Assembly: GCA_016290215.1 (NCBI GenBank)
Contig: JAEETH010000003.1
Coordinates: 1 to 64,000, forward strand
DNA: 64,000 nt
Origin: Bacteroidales bacterium
Lineage (GTDB): Bacteria; Bacteroidota; Bacteroidia; Bacteroidales; F082
Direction of reading: 5' to 3'
In this document: in pieces, positions 27,729-34,859 of the stretch
How the letters are laid out: every line of letters starts with the position of its first letter
How positions within the stretch are numbered: the first letter of the stretch is position 1
Program-made: the position numbers and the translations under genes
Notes under the pieces: model-generated
What the model saw: the letters and a program-made list of their open reading frames with translations, nothing else
Databases searched by the model: none
What the model was told of the DNA's origin: nothing

Positions 27729-29213
27729 TCAGGACTTTTTGGGAAGGACGAGGGCGACGATTTCCTTGAGGCTGAGCAAGCGCGTGAAGAAGATGGCTCC
27801 GCAGTTGACGGCAAAAGCGATGATAAATCCTATCATCCAATTGATATCCAGTTGCTTGACGAGGAAGGTAATCAATGTGACAGTGGCGATGAATATGACG
27901 ATGTGGAGCCAATAACGTCCACCCAAATCTAATTTCAGGATGCGTTTGGCGAGCAGGTACTGCAAGAAAGCCGTGACGGTCTGCACGCTGAGGCTGGTGC
28001 AAGCTGCGCCAACTGCCTTGAATCGCGGTATGACGATGAGATTCAGCAAGATGTTGATGATCACGCCCGCTGCAGCCACGAGGTTGAGTTGTTTCAAACT
28101 ACCGTTGGCGGTGAGCAAGGTGCCGAAGACGTATGTCGTTGAGAGACAGAAGAAACTGCCCATCAGCAGAGGGAATACATTGGCGTATTGTCCGATGCGT
28201 CCGAGGTAGGCGGCTTCGGTTTCGGCCTCTTCGGGGTTATACATCATCTGCATGATTTCTTGGCGATAGAAGACGCACATAATCAGCACGATGCCCGCCA
28301 TGGCCACGATGACATTGAACGAGGTCTTGACCAAGTTGTTCAGGTCTAACTTGTTTTTCAATGTGGCGGCAAACATGGGCAACAGCATGATAGCGAAGAG
28401 GTTGGAGATGTTGTTGCCAGCGTCGAAGAGGCGGTAGGCACGGCTGTAGATGCCGGCTTGCACGCCCTTGTCGTCCAGAAGGCGCTCAAGGAGCACAGGC
28501 TCGATGCGGCTGTAAACGCTCATCAGCAGCACCAACAGTGCAAAAGGCAAACTTTGTCGTAATATCTCCTTGAAAAACTGGAAGTTAATCTTGAAACTGA
28601 GGTTTTCAACATGGCGCAAGACGATAGTCAGGGCGAAAATGAGGGTGACGATGTAGGCTACAGTTTGGGCTTGCAGGTACCAGATGGCGTTGAGTTTCTC
28701 TTTTGGGAACCAGCCGCTCCACAGCACAAGGCTCATGATGACGATGGCCAACACGCGGTCGAAGACGGAGAGGATGCTGTCCTGCTTGAAAAGCAATAAC
28801 CCTTGTATGTTCGACCGTAGGAAGAGGATGAAAGAGAGCAATATTTGGTTGAGGCCACACCAGCATAACAGCTTGAGTTTCAAGCCTTCGTTGTAGCCGC
28901 AGAAGTAACCGACCACGAAAATGACGACGGCATAAAGCAGTCCGAGCAAGAGCTTGATTTCGGTGAGTCCGCCGAAGTGCTTGGAGAGGTTTTTCGGGTC
29001 TTGCGCGACGGCGCGGCTGTTGAAGTTGGTGATGCCGAGGTCGAGCAGAATATAAAAGAGGTAGGAGAAGTTGAAGAGGGCCTGATAAGTGCCGTAGGAG
29101 GCGTCGCCAAGCAGGTTTTGCACTTCGCGGTCGATACCAAGAATCCAGAAAGGCTTCACCAACAGGTTGAGAAACAACAGGAAGATGATATTTTTGATGA
29201 AGCGGTTCTGCAT
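27729..29213 (-). CDS. Polysaccharide flippase (Wzx/MOP superfamily)
   Basis: A protein of 494 residues with about fourteen hydrophobic helices and no signal peptide. The N-terminal LGDASYGTYQALFNFSYLF and DLGITNFNSRAVAQ segments and the C-terminal polysaccharide-synthesis domain are typical of Wzx-type flippases, which move undecaprenyl-linked oligosaccharides across the inner membrane. It is the first gene of the export cluster. A gap of 143 bases holding a family A repeat separates it from the first Wzz gene, but the strand and content suggest one functional unit. Confidence 0.88.
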   Translation of the reverse strand: MQNRFIKNIIFLLFLNLLVKPFWILGIDREVQNLLGDASYGTYQALFNFSYLFYILLDLGITNFNSRAVAQDPKNLSKHFGGLTEIKLLLGLLYAVVIFVVGYFCGYNEGLKLKLLCWCGLNQILLSFILFLRSNIQGLLLFKQDSILSVFDRVLAIVIMSLVLWSGWFPKEKLNAIWYLQAQTVAYIVTLIFALTIVLRHVENLSFKINFQFFKEILRQSLPFALLVLLMSVYSRIEPVLLERLLDDKGVQAGIYSRAYRLFDAGNNISNLFAIMLLPMFAATLKNKLDLNNLVKTSFNVIVAMAGIVLIMCVFYRQEIMQMMYNPEEAETEAAYLGRIGQYANVFPLLMGSFFCLSTTYVFGTLLTANGSLKQLNLVAAAGVIINILLNLIVIPRFKAVGAACTSLSVQTVTAFLQYLLAKRILKLDLGGRYWLHIVIFIATVTLITFLVKQLDINWMIGFIIAFAVNCGAIFFTRLLSLKEIVALVLPKKS

Positions 29214-29265
29214 TGCTTATTTATGATTGTGGAGGGCAAATGTAGGAAAAAATGAAACTGAGTGA

Positions 29266-29388
29266 TTACTTTGTTCCAATAAAATCATTCAAAGGTCGTA
29301 TTCTCGTTGTACAACTTCCAGTGAAAGGGTCAAGTATTGAGTCGCCTTCATGGGTACATGCGAGGATAATGCGATACAACAGCCGAGT
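29266..29388 (-). pseudogene. Fragment of a DNA methyltransferase (C-terminal motif I region)
   Basis: The minus strand encodes RLLYRIILACTHEGDSILDP, followed by FTGSCTT, in the frame that ends at 29266. It closely copies RLLYRIILASTNEGDTVLDP of the methylase at 30477-31682, then diverges and stops. The remaining methylase parts are missing. It sits directly after the abi gene and is therefore a relic of a duplicated or recombined copy, left at the edge of the defence island. Confidence 0.75.
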
Positions 29389-29395
29389 GCCTGAA

Positions 29396-30286
29396 TCATA
29401 ACAGCCAAAAATTATCATTTTGCCAGTTTGTTGGAAAGCCCATTGCGGTAGTATCCACTTGTGGATAATCTGCAAGTAAGTTTTTAACACGCAAGGAAAA
29501 TCTTGTGTTAGGATTGACAATGCGCAAAAGGTATTGTATGATGCACAAAACAAAATACAATCGATTATTTGCCACACTATTGGCGATGAAAGGATATGTG
29601 GTTCGGCGTGGAAAAAGTGGCATAATTCGCAAAGTTCGATTCCACAAACGACTATGATGAGCGCATATATTCCTTACATATACGATACTATGTAACCATG
29701 ATTCAAACACACTATCGCTCACTCCATAGAAGTTTGCAATCTTCCGTTTCGACAATCCAGGACGCAATAACTTGTATAACATTGAAAGTGTGCCAAATGA
29801 TGTTATTTCCATTGTCATCCAAGCTGGTGGGAATGGGTCGCTGTAGATTGCTTTGAATTGCAGTATTTGGTCATCATCGCTGCGATCAAGCTCGGCCTTT
29901 AACCCATTTAGAGTGTTCGTGTAACGAATTGGATTCTGAAAATTGGCACTATCAGCAAACCAATAAATGTCTATATCATCAGCAAGAATATATGCAAGTT
30001 GTGTGCGGATAGACACTTCTATTTTTTCTAAATCTGTAGCGATAAGTTTACGCAGTTGACTATCAAACTTGTATAGTTCGTATGCATTTTCAAAGGTCGT
30101 TCCAGCCTTGAATACATGATTCACTTTATCGCTCATCAAAGGTATAAGGTAACTTTTGAGGCGAAAATAACTTATATTCTGCAATAAATGGAGTGCTTTT
30201 TCTTCATCGTTAATGGTCAATCCATTAGCTTTGAGTGATGATACTTGTTGGCTGAAATTCAGCGGTCTATTGGTGTAGTTAGCCAT
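29396..30286 (-). CDS. Abi_2 (AbiD/AbiF) family abortive-infection protein
   Basis: A protein of 296 residues. The N-terminal part (NFSQQVSSLKANGLTINDEE, then NISYFRLKSYLIPL) and the YELYKFDSQLRKLIATDLEK segment match the Abi_2 family. RNICAHHSRLWNR near residue 205 is the Rx4-6H motif of HEPN ribonucleases. Members are thought to stop phage growth by cutting RNA in infected cells. The gene lies just downstream of the DpnII-type system on the same strand but has its own promoter (30352-30359) and a hairpin leader. Length matches the family. The trigger is unknown. Confidence 0.88.
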   Translation of the reverse strand: MANYTNRPLNFSQQVSSLKANGLTINDEEKALHLLQNISYFRLKSYLIPLMSDKVNHVFKAGTTFENAYELYKFDSQLRKLIATDLEKIEVSIRTQLAYILADDIDIYWFADSANFQNPIRYTNTLNGLKAELDRSDDDQILQFKAIYSDPFPPAWMTMEITSFGTLSMLYKLLRPGLSKRKIANFYGVSDSVFESWLHSIVYVRNICAHHSRLWNRTLRIMPLFPRRTTYPFIANSVANNRLYFVLCIIQYLLRIVNPNTRFSLRVKNLLADYPQVDTTAMGFPTNWQNDNFWLL

Positions 30287-30291
30287 GGTTA

Positions 30292-30342
30292 TAAAAAAAG
30301 ACTTACCCTAAGCGCGCTGTTCTTGCGGGAAGCGGGGTAAGT
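30292..30342 (-). ncRNA. Hairpin leader RNA or terminator upstream of abi
   Basis: On the minus strand ACTTACCC and GGGTAAGT (8 bp, no mismatch) enclose a 26-base region containing a CGC/GCG pairing. A CTTTTTTT run follows and the abi ATG comes 6 bases later. The -7 element lies 10 bases before the hairpin, so a transcript would consist of little more than this structure before either stopping or reading into abi. It can be read as a terminator of the upstream operon, an attenuator, or a small RNA of the kind reported with AbiF-type genes. The fold was drawn by eye. Confidence 0.6.
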
Positions 30343-30351
30343 TTGTTGCTG

Positions 30352-30359
30352 CAAAAATA
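30352..30359 (-). promoter_or_regulatory. -7 promoter element of abi
   Basis: TATTTTTG on the minus strand matches TAnnTTTG. It is followed by GCAGCAACAA and the hairpin leader of the abi gene. Confidence 0.55.
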
Positions 30360-30476
30360 CAGATTTTTTCTGAAACTGCCATGTTTTTTTTTAAAAAGTT
30401 TCTTCACCTGTTTTTTCACACTTCTATGTTGAACTTAGGCTCCTTTAATTCCGTCAACGGGCAGCATCGGTGATGG

Positions 30477-31682
30477 TTATTTTATCTCAATAAACTCAGA
30501 CAACTGACATATCTTTACCCGATAAGTATTCATGCGTTGCTTGAGTTGTGGCATTTTCTCAAATTCCACAGGCTGGTTCTCGAATTGTAACACAACATAA
30601 TAATCCGCTTTTTCGGGATTGAAGCCATTCTCTTCAAGTTCTTGTTTTGTCCAAATCTGATAAGTTCCTTCTTTCCCTTTTCTCAATCTAAATAATTGAC
30701 AATCTTCACCATTAGTATGAAGAAGGACATACTTCATCCGCTCAAAACCAGGTTTGATTTGTACCGACCCTTTTACATTGCCAGCACGAAGATAACAAAG
30801 ACCTTTTTCAATCATCAATCGACGGGTTTCGGGTTTTGCATGATTGACTAATACGGTTACTTCTTCGGGGTTTTCACACATTTTCTTGAACAATTCTTGC
30901 GCTTTCTTAGGGTCGTTCATTTCTTGACGACGACGGATTCCCAAATCAAGATACTTTTGTTCTTGGTCGATGCCAATGAATTTTCTACCTAATAGGTTGG
31001 CGGCAATCCCTGTTGTGCAGCTTCCGGCAAACGGGTCGAGGACCGTGTCTCCTTCGTTAGTGGAAGCAAGGATGATACGATAAAGAAGTCGTAAAGGCTT
31101 TTGGGTTGGATGTTTCCCGCAAGTCTTTTCCCAACGCCCAACAGCAGGGATTCTCCAAACATCGGTCATTTGTTTGTCGCCGTTAATGCGTTTCATCGTC
31201 TCATAATTGAACTTATGAGGCTTTTTCTCGGATTTGCGAGCCCAAATTATCAATTCGGTTGAGAAATTAAAATAGCGGCAGGAAAGGTTGGGCGGCGGGT
31301 CGGATTTTTGCCAAGTAATGGTGTTCAGCACCTTGTATCCCAATTCTTGAAGGCAGCGCATGACGACGTGAATGTTATGATGGGTGCCGCTAATCCAAAT
31401 AGTACCGTTATCTTTGAGTTTCGGGCGGCAGAGTGCAAGCCATTGGCGGTTGAATTCGTAAATGTATTCGGGAGTGCCTCCCTTGTCCCAATCACCCTTG
31501 TCGACACAGACCACTTGGCCATTTTGACAGCTTATGCCGCCATTACTAAGGAAATAAGGCGGGTCTGCAAATATTGTATTGATTGAATTGTCAGGGATTT
31601 GCGCCAACAAATCCATACAATCGCCATAGTACAATGCAAAAGCATCATCAACCGAGTAATATGGACTCTTAAACTTCGTCAT
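30477..31682 (-). CDS. dpnA: DpnA-like beta-class N6-adenine methyltransferase (GATC)
   Basis: A protein of 401 residues. Motif IV DPPY lies near residue 41 and the SAM-binding motif I (LDPFAGSCTTGIAA) near residue 215, after it, giving the beta-class motif order seen in DpnA, HinfI and MboI second methylases. The C-terminal 120 residues are an extra domain (RLMIEKGLCYLRAGNVKGSV) often found in such enzymes. ATG at 31682 is preferred over an upstream TTG. It overlaps the nuclease gene by 14 bases. In DpnII systems this enzyme also methylates single-stranded GATC, which protects incoming DNA; that property is inferred here. Confidence 0.88.
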   Translation of the reverse strand: MTKFKSPYYSVDDAFALYYGDCMDLLAQIPDNSINTIFADPPYFLSNGGISCQNGQVVCVDKGDWDKGGTPEYIYEFNRQWLALCRPKLKDNGTIWISGTHHNIHVVMRCLQELGYKVLNTITWQKSDPPPNLSCRYFNFSTELIIWARKSEKKPHKFNYETMKRINGDKQMTDVWRIPAVGRWEKTCGKHPTQKPLRLLYRIILASTNEGDTVLDPFAGSCTTGIAANLLGRKFIGIDQEQKYLDLGIRRRQEMNDPKKAQELFKKMCENPEEVTVLVNHAKPETRRLMIEKGLCYLRAGNVKGSVQIKPGFERMKYVLLHTNGEDCQLFRLRKGKEGTYQIWTKQELEENGFNPEKADYYVVLQFENQPVEFEKMPQLKQRMNTYRVKICQLSEFIEIK

Positions 31683-32544
31683 TGAAAAGACCAAGATTTC
31701 TTGAACTAATCACACCTTCGTTTTTCAATTTTTGAATGAAATCGCCAAGGGTTGTCAAGTTATATATACAAGGAATGGTATAATATGCCTCTTCCAACTT
31801 GTTTCGTGCTGATTTCCATCCTATTCCATCTGTAATCCACACAAATTCAAATCCACCTACGGCATTTATTTTGGGAGACAATTCAGAATAAGCCCTTGCA
31901 ACTTCGTTTAGTTTTGAGCCACCACCACTATAGAAGTTGACCTCTATCAAGTACTTGCATTGTGTTGTCTCTATCACAAAGTCAAACCTTTTCTTGTCTT
32001 CTCCAAGCACAGATAGCTCTGGGTATTCTGTTGAATAAACTTCTTGGCGATAAGCAATACCGGACTTGTCAAACAATGACGCAACCTGGTTTTCCATCAA
32101 ATGACCACTTCTGTTTTTTCGTGCATTCGTATCTAGTCCTGTTTCAACACCAAATACATAATCCACTAGATTCTTGATTTGTTTCCTTTGTAATACTTCG
32201 TCAAGACCAGTCCCGTGAATATAGTCAATCACTCCTTCAACATCTTCAAAAAGCCTGCTTATCAATTCTACTCTTCCATCCTCCAATATGGCTTTTTTGT
32301 TATCAGAGGTTCTAACGGCAATAAGAATATCCAAAACGCTAAACACTTTAGGGTTTTCCAACCATAGTCTACGAATCGCCCCATTCAAATCTTCTTGACC
32401 AATCAAATAATTCAATTGGTTCAATTTAATAGCAATGGCTTCAACATTGCTGTTGATTTTCTTGAAATCGCAATAGAATCCAAGTGTAGCATTGGTTTCT
32501 TTCAATTGGGACATGAATAATTCAAATTGTTCTTTCGTGTGCAT
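31669..32544 (-). CDS. DpnII/MboI-type restriction endonuclease (GATC)
   Basis: A protein of 291 residues. It matches the DpnII/MboI family in its N-terminal helical part (YLIGQEDLNGAIRRLWLENP, then VLDILIAVR) and catalytic core (KNRSGHLMENQVASLFDKSG, KRFDFVIE, YLIEVNFYSGGGSKLNEVAR). The core contains a PD-(D/E)xK-like DFVIE...EVN arrangement. The enzyme should cut unmethylated GATC. It lies between the two methylase genes, 14 bases after the Dam-like one, which is the classical dpnM-nuclease-dpnA arrangement apart from gene order details. Catalytic residues appear intact. Confidence 0.9.
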   Translation of the reverse strand: MHTKEQFELFMSQLKETNATLGFYCDFKKINSNVEAIAIKLNQLNYLIGQEDLNGAIRRLWLENPKVFSVLDILIAVRTSDNKKAILEDGRVELISRLFEDVEGVIDYIHGTGLDEVLQRKQIKNLVDYVFGVETGLDTNARKNRSGHLMENQVASLFDKSGIAYRQEVYSTEYPELSVLGEDKKRFDFVIETTQCKYLIEVNFYSGGGSKLNEVARAYSELSPKINAVGGFEFVWITDGIGWKSARNKLEEAYYTIPCIYNLTTLGDFIQKLKNEGVISSRNLGLFNDEV

Positions 32545-32558
32545 CGCTATGAGTTTGT

Positions 32559-33494
32559 TTAGTAGTTTGTGATTAGCAATTCAGTCAACTTTCCTCGTTT
32601 AGTCGCATCTGCATTGACACTTCGGGAAGCATATACTCTATGGATATTGAATCCGTCATAAATGGTTTCAAAGAACAAGTCTTCCGGATTTTTTGCCGAA
32701 CAATCGGCATTGCTCAGCATCCATTTCACATTATCTTTTTCCGAAAGATGACGACAAAATTCTGCCAACTCTTTCTGCCTTTCGTCACCGAATTCTTCCT
32801 TGACGTATGAATTGAAACTTGATGTAGCACTAAGAGGCCGAAATGGTGGGTCAAAATAAAAGAAACACATTCCTTCATTTAATACATTTGCTGTTTCTAA
32901 GAAATCAACATTCAAAATGCTTACATCATAACGGTTAAGCAATTCACTATCAGCATAAATGACCGCTTCATTACAAATGGTTGGATTGACATATCTTCCG
33001 AAGGGAACATTGAACTTCCCTGACGAGTTTTCGCGATAAAGACCATTGAAACAAGTCCTATTAAGGAAGATCAGCAACGAAGTCCTTTCAATACTGGTTA
33101 AGTCATCTTCGTTGAAACAGCGACGAATCTCAAGGTAATATTTCTTTTGCAATTCGGATTCCTGAATAGCGGAATACTCTTTTTCAATTTGTTTCAGTTT
33201 ATAAACCAATCCTTCAGCATGGTCCTTGACATTCTTGTATGCCTCTGTAAGATTGTGGTTAATATCATTAATGACCACATGCTTGATGTTGTTGAAGCGT
33301 TGAAGCATGAAAAAAAGCATGGCACCGCCACCAACAAAGGGCTCAACATAGGTGACATTATCCCATAGTTCAAAGTCCATTGGAAGCAGGGCTTCGAATT
33401 GTTCAAGGAGTTGTGACTTACCACCAACCCATTTGATGAACGGTTTTGCTTTATATGGAAACACCCAATGTTTTGCCAAGTCTGTAAGTGACAC
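32559..33494 (-). CDS. dpnM: Dam/DpnM-like D12-class adenine methyltransferase (GATC)
   Basis: A protein of 311 residues. KPFIKWVGGKSQLL (about 16-29) and YVEPFVGGGAMLF (about 49-61) are the SAM-binding motif I of D12-class enzymes. NRTCFNGLYRENSSGKFNVP is the conserved middle motif, and FYFDPPFRPLS is motif IV with DPPF in place of DPPY. Family members methylate GATC adenine. The start is GTG at 33494; no ATG is near enough to keep the KWVGGK motif. It is the first gene of the restriction-modification operon. A folded RNA ends 40 bases upstream. Confidence 0.9.
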   Translation of the reverse strand: MSLTDLAKHWVFPYKAKPFIKWVGGKSQLLEQFEALLPMDFELWDNVTYVEPFVGGGAMLFFMLQRFNNIKHVVINDINHNLTEAYKNVKDHAEGLVYKLKQIEKEYSAIQESELQKKYYLEIRRCFNEDDLTSIERTSLLIFLNRTCFNGLYRENSSGKFNVPFGRYVNPTICNEAVIYADSELLNRYDVSILNVDFLETANVLNEGMCFFYFDPPFRPLSATSSFNSYVKEEFGDERQKELAEFCRHLSEKDNVKWMLSNADCSAKNPEDLFFETIYDGFNIHRVYASRSVNADATKRGKLTELLITNY

Positions 33495-33533
33495 GAATGC
33501 TTATCCTACGGCAAAACGGGCAATCAGGGCAAC

Positions 33534-33563
33534 AAAAAAGCGCGGACTTCGTCTTATCCACGC
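33534..33563 (-). terminator. Intrinsic terminator of the structured RNA
   Basis: GCGTGGA, a ten-base loop and TCCGCGC form a 7-bp stem (one G-T), directly followed by TTTTTT on the minus strand. It lies 40 bases before the GTG of the Dam-like methylase. Confidence 0.75.
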
Positions 33564-33704
33564 TTCAGAGGCCCTAGGAATTGCCCGTTATCATCGATAA
33601 GCCACGTCCACGCTTTCGCGCAGACGTTTACAGACTTATTCGCATGATAACATTCAAGAAATTTCCTAGGTTTCTGAAGCAGCCGAATAAATAGCAAACG
33701 CTAT
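33534..33704 (-). ncRNA. Highly structured non-coding RNA upstream of the restriction-modification operon
   Basis: Pairing arms were found by eye on the minus strand: GCTTCAGA with TCTGAAGC (33673-33680 / 33562-33569), CCTAGGAA with TTCCTAGG (33663-33670 / 33573-33580), GTTATCAT with ATGATAAC (33644-33651 / 33587-33594), and a 10-bp hairpin capped by GAAA (33604-33627). A terminator hairpin with GCGTGGA and TCCGCGC and six T ends it at 33534. The result is one long rod with an internal bubble, as in 6S-like RNAs, about 150-170 nt. The nature of the RNA is unknown; 6S RNA, the Bacteroidales-1 motif or a regulatory leader are possible. A small ATAGC/GCTAT hairpin lies at the 5' end. Confidence 0.7.
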
Positions 33705-33761
33705 GATTATGTTTATACTTTTATCTCTTTTCTATTCTATAGTTTTTATTATTTGACATTG

Positions 33762-33769
33762 CAAAAATA
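33762..33769 (-). promoter_or_regulatory. -7 promoter element before the structured RNA
   Basis: TATTTTTG on the minus strand, 14 bases beyond the DpnD/PcfM stop codon. Transcription would start about 75 bases before the first stem of the folded RNA. Confidence 0.5.
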
Positions 33770-33782
33770 GATCTTTTGCCAA

Positions 33783-33977
33783 TCATTTACAATTTATCTT
33801 TCCAAAATCAGGGTTTTTTATCGTATCTATTTTATAATCAACAAAATCATCAGCGGTAAGAATGATTTTTGAATCAAGATATTGTTTTTTGACTTGACAA
33901 ATCGCTTCTTCTGCAGAGTCAGCTTCTACTTTGATTTGCTTTGATAGAGTTTCTATTATTTCAATAAGGTATTCCAT
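33783..33977 (-). CDS. DpnD/PcfM-family small protein
   Basis: A protein of 64 residues. The whole length matches the DpnD/PcfM domain: an EIIETLSKQIKVEADSAEEA start, then a helix, and TADDFVDYKI near the end. The family is named from a gene of unknown function in a pneumococcal Dpn restriction cassette and from a conjugative plasmid, so its presence beside a GATC restriction system is fitting. It starts 12 bases after the stop of the Cys-cluster gene and is probably cotranscribed with it. No biochemical role is established. Confidence 0.8.
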   Translation of the reverse strand: MEYLIEIIETLSKQIKVEADSAEEAICQVKKQYLDSKIILTADDFVDYKIDTIKNPDFGKINCK

Positions 33978-33989
33978 AAACCAAAAGAA

Positions 33990-34310
33990 TTATTCCCACC
34001 AAACCGTCCAATACGAATTTCCTTCTTCATCATCGCTCATCTCGATATATTCTTCTTCGGAATAATAACTGTGTAGGCAATCATCCGAACAATAAAGCTC
34101 TCGCCCGTCATCAATACAGTAACCTTCAATCATTGGCCGATTACAGGCGTCGCAAATTCTTAGACAGTCCAAATGTTCACTTAACTCATCCCAAAAGTCG
34201 AAATCAGATTCTTTTGCAAATAATTCTTCAGGAGTCCATTGCTCTAATTCCGGATGATTTGCAATCTCGTTGCTCAAAAAAACGTATTTGTTTTCATTCG
34301 AAACTAACAT
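33990..34310 (-). CDS. Small Cys-cluster (zinc-ribbon-like) protein
   Basis: A protein of 106 residues. The middle shows CDACNRPMIEGYCIDDG and ELYCSDDCLHSYYSEEEY, a CxxC...C...CxxxC pattern that could bind zinc. The ends are very acidic (EYIEMSDDEEG). I know similar small proteins from mobile elements of Bacteroidales but cannot name a function. An AAAGGAGG sequence (34315-34322) lies 4 bases before the ATG; such a strong Shine-Dalgarno is rare in this phylum and supports a mobile origin. Confidence 0.7.
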   Translation of the reverse strand: MLVSNENKYVFLSNEIANHPELEQWTPEELFAKESDFDFWDELSEHLDCLRICDACNRPMIEGYCIDDGRELYCSDDCLHSYYSEEEYIEMSDDEEGNSYWTVWWE

Positions 34311-34314
34311 TTTG

Positions 34315-34322
34315 CCTCCTTT
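34315..34322 (-). promoter_or_regulatory. Strong Shine-Dalgarno site of the Cys-cluster gene
   Basis: AAAGGAGG on the minus strand, 4 bases before ATG. Most genes in this window lack such a site. Confidence 0.6.
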
Positions 34323-34582
34323 ATTTGAAATTTAGGTGTTCTATTAAATGGGTGGTGTGTAAAACGTGCAATATGTCCCATTTTCCATGGCTCTGCTTGC
34401 ACTACGGTGGTGATATGTAAGGGAAACTCTTTATCCTTGTCTATAATATGCAACATGTGTAGCCAATTCTTTAATACTGCAAAAATATGGAATAATTCTT
34501 GATTTTTTGGCTTTCAGTCGCTTTTCTTCCTTTTATTTTGGAAATTATGTGTATTTTTACCCCGTGAAAATCGTTTTTTGAA

Positions 34583-34858
34583 ATGAACAAAGAACAGGAA
34601 AGCGTTGATGTGCTGGAAGAGGAACTTGTTGAGAATGAGAAGAGTCTGCTGCTCATCAACGACGACGTGAATACGTTTGAATATGTCATCGACACCTTGA
34701 TGAAGGTGTGCCACCATACACGCGAGCAGGCCGAGACTTGTGCTTGGATTACGCACTACAAAGGCAAATGTGCCGTTATGCACGGCAGTTTTGAGGAACT
34801 GAAGCCATATTACGACATCCTGTTGGGGCATCAGCTGACGGTAAAGATAACGGATTGA
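34583..34858 (+). CDS. clpS: ATP-dependent Clp protease adaptor ClpS
   Basis: A protein of 91 residues. The segment LLLINDDVNTFEYVIDTLMK, the CHHTREQAETCAWITHYKGK region and the final ELKPYYDILLGHQLTVKI match ClpS, which hands N-degron substrates to ClpA/ClpC-type unfoldases. The N-terminal 20 residues are acidic and disordered, as in the family. It starts a two-gene unit with relA, one base apart (stop 34858, ATG 34860). A weak TATTTTTA element lies about 24 bases upstream. The gene closes the defence island on its right side. Confidence 0.9.
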   Translation: MNKEQESVDVLEEELVENEKSLLLINDDVNTFEYVIDTLMKVCHHTREQAETCAWITHYKGKCAVMHGSFEELKPYYDILLGHQLTVKITD

Positions 34859-34859
34859 T

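Noticed and set aside
30301-30342. Hairpin as nothing but the terminator of the methylase operon
   Set aside because: A consensus promoter lies between the operon end and the hairpin, so it is more likely in the abi leader; the terminator reading remains possible and is stated.
33352-33600. An 82-codon plus-strand frame across the folded RNA and the methylase start
   Set aside because: It is antisense to the methylase and its composition reflects the RNA stems.
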